The translations under genes were made by a program, and so were the position numbers. Below, one piece after another: positions 58,594-64,000 of a stretch of DNA of 64,000 bases. Position 1 is the first letter of the stretch. Every line of letters starts with the position of its first letter. Below the pieces are notes generated by a model. The model was not told where the DNA came from, searched no databases, and saw only the letters and a program-made list of their open reading frames with translations. The stretch lies in assembly GCA_009664345.1 (NCBI GenBank), contig CP043547.1, positions 620,001 to 684,000 of the forward strand, given 5' to 3'. The DNA comes from Planctomycetales bacterium 10988 (GTDB lineage Bacteria; Planctomycetota; Planctomycetia; Pirellulales; Pb10988).

Positions 58594-61014
58594 ATGTTCA
58601 GAACCACCTTTCGATCTATTTTACTGCTTTTACTTCCCTTCGGCTTCATATCGGTATCGACTGCCGAGACCCCTGGAGATTTTAACAGGACAATCCTTCC
58701 GATTCCCGAACCTTCTTTTCATGGGAAGATCGGCCTGCGTCCTTCTGATTCTACCAAAGATTTTCCCGCAGCGGTCAAGGCTCCTGAGGATGCTCCGAAT
58801 ATTTTATTGATCCTTACCGATGATGTCGGCTTTGGAGCAAGTAGCACGTTTGGCGGACCGATTCCCACGCCTACCTTTGATCGTGTCGCCAATAACGGAC
58901 TTCGTTTTAATCATTTTCATACAACCGCTTTATGTTCTCCGACAAGAGCCGCCTTGCTGACAGGACGAAATCATCACAGTGTGGCTACGGCATGTATCAT
59001 GGAATGTGGAGTTGGCTTTCCCGGGTACGATACTTTAGTTCCAAAAAGCAAGCGGGGTTTGGGAACCATCCTCAAGCATAATGGTTACAATACCGCTTGG
59101 TTTGGAAAAAATCACAATGTCCCGGATTGGCAGACGAGTCAATCTGGGCCGTTCGATCTTTGGCCGGTAGGTTTAGGGTTTGAATATTTTTACGGATTCA
59201 TCGGTGGGGATACGAATCAATGGTCACCGGCGATCGTCGAAAATACGACTCCTCTTGAACCTCCTACTGGAGACCCGAACTATCACTTTGATGTCGATCT
59301 CGCGGATCATTGCATCAAGTGGATTCGGATGCAGAACGCGGTTGCCCCGGAAAAACCGTTCTTTGCTTATTACGCCCCCGGTACCGCCCATGCTCCGCAT
59401 CATGCGCCCAAAGAATGGATCGCGAAATTCAAAGGGAAATTCGATCACGGTTGGGATCAACAACGCGAGATGACCTTCGCGAAACAAAAAGAAATGGGCA
59501 TCATTCCGAAAGATGCCAAGTTGACCGAACGTTCTCCGGGCATTGCCGCTTGGGATTCCTTGAATGCTGATGAAAAGAAAGTTTACGCCCGGATGATGGA
59601 GGTTTATTGTGCCGCGCTGGCCCATTGCGATCATCAGATGGGACGTGTGATCGATACTATTGAAGAAGTCGGGGAGCTTGATAATACCTTGATCATCTTC
59701 ATTCAAGGGGATAACGGGGCATCTGCCGAAGGAAGTCCTCAAGGCTTGCTCAACGAGATGACCTTTTTCAATAATATCAAAGAACCATTCTCGGAAGTAT
59801 TACGACGCATGGATGAACTCGGCAGCCCGATGACCTTCAATCATTATCCGATTGGCTGGGCTCATGCAATGGATACGCCGTTCCAATGGACAAAGCAGGT
59901 TGCCTCTCACTTCGGAGGGACTCGAAATGCTTTGGCAATTTCTTGGCCAAGGGGAATCAAAGGAAGCGGACAGGTACGCTCGCAGTTTCATCATGTGATT
60001 GATATTCTCCCGACGATCTTGGACATCACAGAGATTCCACATCCGGTGATGGTTGATGGAGTTGATCAAGCCCCCATCGAAGGGGTCAGTATGAAGTACA
60101 CCTTCGACGATCCCGATGCCCCATCCAAGCGAGAAACCCAATACTTTGAAATGTTTGCCAATCGGGCCATTTATAACGACGAATGGATTGCCGCGACGAC
60201 CCCGACGACGCCGCCTTGGGTGAGCGTAGCAGAGCCGGTTGATCCCATCGATGGCTATCAGTGGGAACTTTATCACGTTCAAAAAGATTTTTCTCAAACG
60301 AATAATCTTGCGAAAAAGGAACCACAAAAGCTAAGGGACCTTCAACGGCTTTTCTACATTGAAGCGGTCAAGTTTGATGTTCTTCCGATTGACAATAGTA
60401 AGGTAGAACGACTCGACGTTCGTAACCGTCCTAGCAATATCCTTGGCCTCAACGAATTTACTTACTACGATGGTTTGATTCGTATTCCGGAAGGTTCCGC
60501 ACCCGACTTGAAAAACAAATCTTTTGGGATCAGCGCCGTGGTGGAGATTCCTGAAGGTGGGGCGGAAGGGATGTTAATGACCCAGGGTGGACGTTTTGCT
60601 GGAGTCGGCCTTTATCTCCTAGAAGGGAAACCTGTCTTTCAATACAACCTCTGTGGAGTCGAACGTTACACAGTTGTCGGCGAACAACCACTTTCCCCAG
60701 GAAAACATGTAATCACGCTCGACTTTAATTACGATGGCGGCGTTGGCGGAAGTGGCCAAGCCACACTCACTATCGATGGGGAAACGGTCGACAGTAAGAA
60801 GATTCCTCGAACGATCGCCTTTCGTATGTCTCTAGATGAAACGCTCGATATCGGAGAAGATACCGGCACGCCGATCAGTGAAGATTATCAAGTTCCATTT
60901 AAGTTTACAGGGAAGTTGCTCAAAGTCACTGTCAGTCTGGCGGACCATAAATTGACGGAAGAAGAACTTCAAAAATATCGCGAAGGTAGAATTCATTCCG
61001 CTCTCGCTCAATAG
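58594..61014 (+). CDS. Arylsulfatase, exported
   Basis: The 806-residue sulfatase has a Sec signal peptide (SILLLLLPFGFISVSTAE). The N-terminal alkaline-phosphatase-like domain shows ILLILTDDVGFG (metal Asp pair) and the active-site signature CSPTRAALLTGR, with Cys 114 to be converted to formylglycine by a separate maturase. Further features are WFGKNHNVP and FIQGDNGASAEGSP. The last ~170 residues form a lectin-like beta domain. It hydrolyses sulfate esters, probably of algal or host polysaccharides, as expected from the many planctomycete sulfatases. The C-terminal domain matches the relic at 38.9 kb. A terminator follows. Confidence 0.92.
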   Translation: MFRTTFRSILLLLLPFGFISVSTAETPGDFNRTILPIPEPSFHGKIGLRPSDSTKDFPAAVKAPEDAPNILLILTDDVGFGASSTFGGPIPTPTFDRVANNGLRFNHFHTTALCSPTRAALLTGRNHHSVATACIMECGVGFPGYDTLVPKSKRGLGTILKHNGYNTAWFGKNHNVPDWQTSQSGPFDLWPVGLGFEYFYGFIGGDTNQWSPAIVENTTPLEPPTGDPNYHFDVDLADHCIKWIRMQNAVAPEKPFFAYYAPGTAHAPHHAPKEWIAKFKGKFDHGWDQQREMTFAKQKEMGIIPKDAKLTERSPGIAAWDSLNADEKKVYARMMEVYCAALAHCDHQMGRVIDTIEEVGELDNTLIIFIQGDNGASAEGSPQGLLNEMTFFNNIKEPFSEVLRRMDELGSPMTFNHYPIGWAHAMDTPFQWTKQVASHFGGTRNALAISWPRGIKGSGQVRSQFHHVIDILPTILDITEIPHPVMVDGVDQAPIEGVSMKYTFDDPDAPSKRETQYFEMFANRAIYNDEWIAATTPTTPPWVSVAEPVDPIDGYQWELYHVQKDFSQTNNLAKKEPQKLRDLQRLFYIEAVKFDVLPIDNSKVERLDVRNRPSNILGLNEFTYYDGLIRIPEGSAPDLKNKSFGISAVVEIPEGGAEGMLMTQGGRFAGVGLYLLEGKPVFQYNLCGVERYTVVGEQPLSPGKHVITLDFNYDGGVGGSGQATLTIDGETVDSKKIPRTIAFRMSLDETLDIGEDTGTPISEDYQVPFKFTGKLLKVTVSLADHKLTEEELQKYREGRIHSALAQ

Positions 61015-61043
61015 TGAACACGCTTTATCTTTTATTGAACATG

Positions 61044-61093
61044 CTGAAGTAAGTTGGACCTTTTTTAAAGAGGCTAGCTTACTTCAGTTTTCT
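61044..61093 (+). terminator. Intrinsic terminator after the sulfatase gene
   Basis: CTGAAGTAAG (61044-61053) pairs with CTTACTTCAG (61078-61087), followed by TTTTCT. Confidence 0.78.
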
Positions 61094-61142
61094 ATAGAGG
61101 CAATTTCTATTTAAACGTTTGTTTGTGTGTAGAAAGTGAGCT

Positions 61143-61391
61143 ATGGATTTTCTTGATATTTTTGCTCTCTTCATTCTCCTAGTACTCGCTTCCACGGCGA
61201 TCGGTGTAGCACTTCTTCTTGGATATCTGCCGGGAAAAATCGCCAGGGATCGGGCTCATCCGCAGGCGGACGCCGTCAGTGTTTGTGGGTGGCTTGGCCT
61301 TTTGACAGGTGGTCTATTGCTCCCGATCGCTTACATTTGGGCCTATCTTAAAGTGCCGAGCTTCACTCAGGAAGTGGAGGTGAAATCGTGA
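61143..61391 (+). CDS. DUF3302 small inner-membrane protein (YiaW-like)
   Basis: The 82-residue product has two transmembrane helices (about 6-28 and 48-68). The loop PGKIARDRAHPQADAVSVCGWLGLLTGG is the DUF3302 signature. In E. coli the homologue yiaW precedes the HlyD-type gene yiaV; the same order occurs here, and the stop overlaps the next start (GTGA). It probably forms a membrane unit with its partner. Function is unproven. Confidence 0.85.
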   Translation: MDFLDIFALFILLVLASTAIGVALLLGYLPGKIARDRAHPQADAVSVCGWLGLLTGGLLLPIAYIWAYLKVPSFTQEVEVKS

Positions 61392-62515
61392 TTGTTTTTC
61401 TGACACTTCTATATGTTGGTTTGTTGTTTTTATTGAAAATTCTCGGAGTGATCCGCTTCAATTTAGCTTGGAAGCTTTCACCGATTGCTTGGTTTCTCTT
61501 TTTAAATATCGCACTCTTTATTCCTATGCAGTGGGGGGCTCCTTCTGGTCCGGTGGCGGTCTTTCGCAATGTGATCGAAATCGTTCCAGCAGTTTCAGGG
61601 CAGGTCGTCGAGGTTCCCGTCGAGCCGCTTAAAGAGGTGAAAGAAGGGGAAACTCTTTTTCAGATCGACCCTGCCCCTTTTCAACAAGAAGTCACCCGAT
61701 TAGAAGCTGCACTCATCGATGCGGAACAGCAGCCAGCTTTACTTGCGGCCAATGTCAAAATTGCTGAAGCAACGCTAGCCAAAGCAAGTGCGGAGAAAGA
61801 ATTAGCCGACCGTGATCTTACTCGCAGTGAAGAATTGGTGCAGCGAGATGCCGTTTCCGAACAAGAATACGAAGACGATCAGCGTACCGCCGTGGTTGCG
61901 GATCGTTCCTTGGAAGAAGCTAAAGCTCAACTCGAAAAGGCAAAACTCGAACAATCCGCGCTGACACATGATGGAGTCAACACCGCAGTTGCTCAGGCGA
62001 AAGAGCTACTGGCCGACGCCCGGTACAATCTGGATCATGCCACCGTACGGGCTCCAGCCAATGGGACCGTTCAGCAACTTGCCCTCCGCCCCGGAGCCCG
62101 TGTTGCCGCCTTGCCGCTGCGTGCCGCCTTGGTTTTCGTCGATACAAACCGAACACGTATCTCGGTTGCCATCAATCAAAATCAGCTTCGCTATGTAAAA
62201 CCAGGCCAAAAAGCGGAGGTCGTCCTAAAATATCAACCGGGAATGACGCTTGAGGCAGAGGTTGTCGGAATTACTCCCGTTACCTCTGGTGGTCAGGTCC
62301 AGAGTTCGGGAGTCGTCGAAGACCTAACTCCTAAACAACTCAAATCGGAACCCTATCAAGTCGTCCTCGCACTTACCGACGATCGGCTGAAAGAGAATGA
62401 CCTTCCCGGCGGAGCAGTGGGGGTCGCCGCGATTTATACAGAACGCGTAACGTTCACCCATGTCATTCGACGGGTCATGCTCAGGATGCAAGCCTGGATC
62501 AATTATGTCTTTTAA
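61388..62515 (+). CDS. HlyD/EmrA-type membrane fusion protein (YiaV-like)
   Basis: The 375-residue product starts at GTG 61388, overlapping the DUF3302 stop by four bases, so translation is coupled. It has an N-terminal membrane segment pair (IVFLTLLYVGLLFLLKILGV and FLFLNIALFIPMQW), then the biotinyl-lipoyl half IVPAVSGQVVEVPVEPLKEVKEG, a helical hairpin rich in Ala/Glu (about 95-200), and the return strand ATVRAPANGTVQQL. It is a periplasmic adaptor of an efflux or envelope system. No outer-membrane or ABC partner is linked. Confidence 0.87.
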   Translation: MIVFLTLLYVGLLFLLKILGVIRFNLAWKLSPIAWFLFLNIALFIPMQWGAPSGPVAVFRNVIEIVPAVSGQVVEVPVEPLKEVKEGETLFQIDPAPFQQEVTRLEAALIDAEQQPALLAANVKIAEATLAKASAEKELADRDLTRSEELVQRDAVSEQEYEDDQRTAVVADRSLEEAKAQLEKAKLEQSALTHDGVNTAVAQAKELLADARYNLDHATVRAPANGTVQQLALRPGARVAALPLRAALVFVDTNRTRISVAINQNQLRYVKPGQKAEVVLKYQPGMTLEAEVVGITPVTSGGQVQSSGVVEDLTPKQLKSEPYQVVLALTDDRLKENDLPGGAVGVAAIYTERVTFTHVIRRVMLRMQAWINYVF

Positions 62516-62593
62516 ATAGAAATACGCCCCTGGACGGATCACTGGATCAGAAGACTTTAGTGAGGCGAACGACCTAGGCTTTGTCTGAAAAGG

Positions 62594-63090
62594 TTAGGCG
62601 ATGATTAATTTCAAGTAGCGTTGAATGATCGCCAGTTTGAGCATGCCGGCATAGTTGAGGGCGGTTTTCTCGAAGCGTGCGAAGACACGGCGGCATTCTT
62701 TCAGCCAGCCGATGACGCGCTCGATGAGGTTGCGGCGGCGGTATTGAGCGGGATCGAACCCGGCCGCTCGCCGGTTTCGCTCGCTCGACTTGGAGGGGAT
62801 TACCGGAGTGATTCCCAGCGACTCCAGGAGCTCGTCGATCCAATCTGCTCGGTAGGCTTTATCGCCCGCCAGCCGCATCGGCCAGGCCAGCGGTGGGCCG
62901 CACGAGTCGATGAAATCCTCTTCGGCACGTTCGAGCAACGGCGCAAGCGCGGTGCTCTCGTGGGCTTGTCCGGCAGTGAGATGGAAGGCCAGCGGATGTC
63001 CTTGCCCGTCGCACAGGAGGTGGATTTTCGTGGAAAAACCCCCGCGAGAACGGCCTAAGGCGTGGTCGCTTGGCTCGTGCGGGTCGCTTT
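62594..63090 (-). CDS. IS5-family transposase, ORFB (outer copy 2)
   Basis: The catalytic part begins in the -1 frame after the slippery AAAAAAG (63093-63087 on the minus strand). It reads SDPHEPSDHALGRSRGGFST, VHLLCDG-like IHLLCDGQG, LAGDKAYRADW and VIGWLKECRRVFARF (catalytic Glu in the last). It would be made as a frameshift fusion with ORFA. Confidence 0.78.
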
Positions 63091-63432
63091 TTTGCCGCCG
63101 CCTGCCGCACAACGATGGGCTCGGACGGAGGTCCCGTCGACGCACCACAGTTCGCCCTCGATCGCCCCGGTATCGAGGTAGGCCGCTCGCAACCGATCGA
63201 GAATCTGGTCGAGCGTCCCGTCGGCATTCCAGGCATTGAAGCGGTGATAAATCGTCTGCCACGGGCCGTACTCCGCGGGGAGGTCTCGCCAAGGAGACCC
63301 GGTCCGCAAGACCCACAAAATGGCGTTGATCACCTGACGTCGATCCTTCGGCGGCCGCCCGGTCCGTTGGGGTTGGGGGAACAGATCGTGGATACATTCC
63401 CACTGATCGTCGGTCAGTTGATGGCGTGGCAT
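63055..63432 (-). CDS. IS5-family transposase, ORFA (outer copy 2)
   Basis: The 125-residue product starts at ATG 63432 with AAGGAGG upstream. It has the DUF4096-type N-terminal domain (LTDDQWECIHDLFP, GSPWRDLPAEYGPW) and a CVDGTSVRAH segment with the first catalytic Asp. In the sister copy at 38.6 kb the Arg codon of PWRD is a stop. Confidence 0.82.
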   Translation of the reverse strand: MPRHQLTDDQWECIHDLFPQPQRTGRPPKDRRQVINAILWVLRTGSPWRDLPAEYGPWQTIYHRFNAWNADGTLDQILDRLRAAYLDTGAIEGELWCVDGTSVRAHRCAAGGGKKATRTSQATTP

Positions 63433-63704
63433 AAGAACCTCCTTGGCGAAAGAAACGAGTTCCTTCCAGTCTGCAAAAGTGCGAACAGAGATGCAAGTAC
63501 CTTTTCAGACAGAGCCTAGCCTGCGGAACCTCAATCTCAGCTGAAGTCTTGGCCCTTCTATAAGGCATATCCTTCCGCATTCATCAAGTGCGATGTGCTT
63601 TTCACACGTATTACTGTGATCTCTTTGCCCCCCCTTGCCTGCTATTAGTCCTGACCAATCTATTTTGGACAATTATATTGATCCGGCACGCTAAATATCC
63701 ACCA

Positions 63705-63812
63705 TCTATGTGTCAATATACGTGGTGGAAGCCGGTTAGCTATGCTGGTGGGTTTTAGCGAGGAGAAGCCTCGATTTGATCTTCTGACCGGGGATCATGT
63801 CGAGGCTTTTTT
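63705..63812 (+). promoter_or_regulatory. Structured leader with terminator upstream of DUF1257 gene
   Basis: The leader can form a hairpin CCACCA/TGGTGG (63709-63714 with 63723-63728). It then forms a full intrinsic terminator: GCCTCGA (63768-63774) pairs with TCGAGGC (63800-63806), followed by six T. It ends 52 bp before the ATG at 63865. A terminator between promoter and gene suggests attenuation, but it may instead close an unseen short upstream transcript. Confidence 0.45.
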
Positions 63813-63864
63813 GTGTTTATGGGTGAGGTCAGCATTCAAGTCAACTGAAACAAAGGAGAAGAGA

Positions 63865-64000
63865 ATGTCACATATTGTGGAAATACAGACGGAAGTTCGA
63901 GATGTGAATGCGCTGCGGGCGGCGTGTGAAAGGTTGCGATTGCCGCTGCCTGTGAAAGGGAATATTTAAGTTGTTTAGTGGTGAAGTGGAAGGTTTGGGG
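63865..64000 (+). CDS. DUF1257 (Ycf35-like) protein, partial, apparent frameshift
   Basis: The start is ATG 63865 with AAAGGAG eight bases upstream. It reads MSHIVEIQTEVRDVNALRAA, a typical DUF1257 N-terminus, up to a stop at 63967. The expected continuation KLFSGEVEGLG is in the next frame from 63968, and runs off the window. An extra or missing T in the TTT at 63965-63967 would explain it: sequencing error or true frameshift. DUF1257 proteins are common in planctomycetes and related to plastid Ycf35; function is unknown. Confidence 0.7.

Larger units (their letters stand above)
62574..63519 (-). mobile_element. IS5-family element, copy 2 (outer pair), intact
   Basis: This element has the same ends and CTAG borders (62574-62577 and 63516-63519) as the copy at 37908-38853, is nearly identical in sequence, and lies in the same orientation. 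Both transposase frames are open. Confidence 0.88.

Overview
The window looks like a planctomycete chromosome, probably from a marine or salt-exposed species. The evidence is: a giant surface protein with the planctomycete N-terminal LEPR-type motif, FG-GAP and cadherin-like repeats; recombinases of planctomycete type; a sulfatase plus a sulfatase fragment; a DUF1257 gene; and a complete ectoine/hydroxyectoine operon. No rRNA, complete tRNA or CRISPR array was seen.

Left part (1-7 kb): the C-terminus of a large serine recombinase runs into a 3' fragment of a tRNA-Pro(GGG) gene. Beyond it lie a frameshifted tyrosine integrase and a 1425-residue P-loop NTPase. The NTPase ends in a PD-(D/E)XK-like nuclease motif, which is the layout of a defence gene carried on an integrative element.

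7-31 kb, minus strand: a polymorphic-toxin locus. A 7651-residue protein carries FG-GAP repeats, about 3700 residues of cadherin/Ig-like repeats, about 1600 residues of helical stalk, a pretoxin region, a Hint autoprotease and a C-terminal restriction-endonuclease-fold toxin. A probable Imm49-type immunity gene follows 22 bp downstream, and then a displaced, truncated second copy of the pretoxin-Hint segment.

31-41 kb: a MYG1-like hypothetical gene, a sigma-factor-like gene, an XRE/S24-type regulator with a good divergent promoter, and a helicase-like gene that is frameshifted and cut by an IS630 element. An IS5-family element abuts the IS630, followed by a decapitated sulfatase, a Tat-exported dienelactone hydrolase, and a second tRNA 3' fragment.

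41-55 kb: an IS-rich block (two related IS5-family copies, IS701, IS630 and several remnants) surrounding the ectoine operon. The operon reads leftward as ectA, ectB, ectC, ectD and a class I methyltransferase, and is divergent from a sodium:solute symporter. Together these would make, hydroxylate and possibly re-import a compatible solute. A bifunctional-nuclease-domain gene and an IS-truncated DsrE gene follow.

55-64 kb: a GHL15-like putative glycosidase, an AHL-lactonase-like metallo-hydrolase, a DUF3124 protein, an 806-residue arylsulfatase, and a DUF3302/HlyD pair resembling YiaW/YiaV. Then come a second, intact copy of the outer IS5-family element and the start of a DUF1257 gene behind a structured leader with an intrinsic terminator.

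Several genes carry single-base frameshifts. Some may be assembly errors, and this should be kept in mind when reading them as pseudogenes. All family assignments are by eye from the translated sequence; no database search was run.
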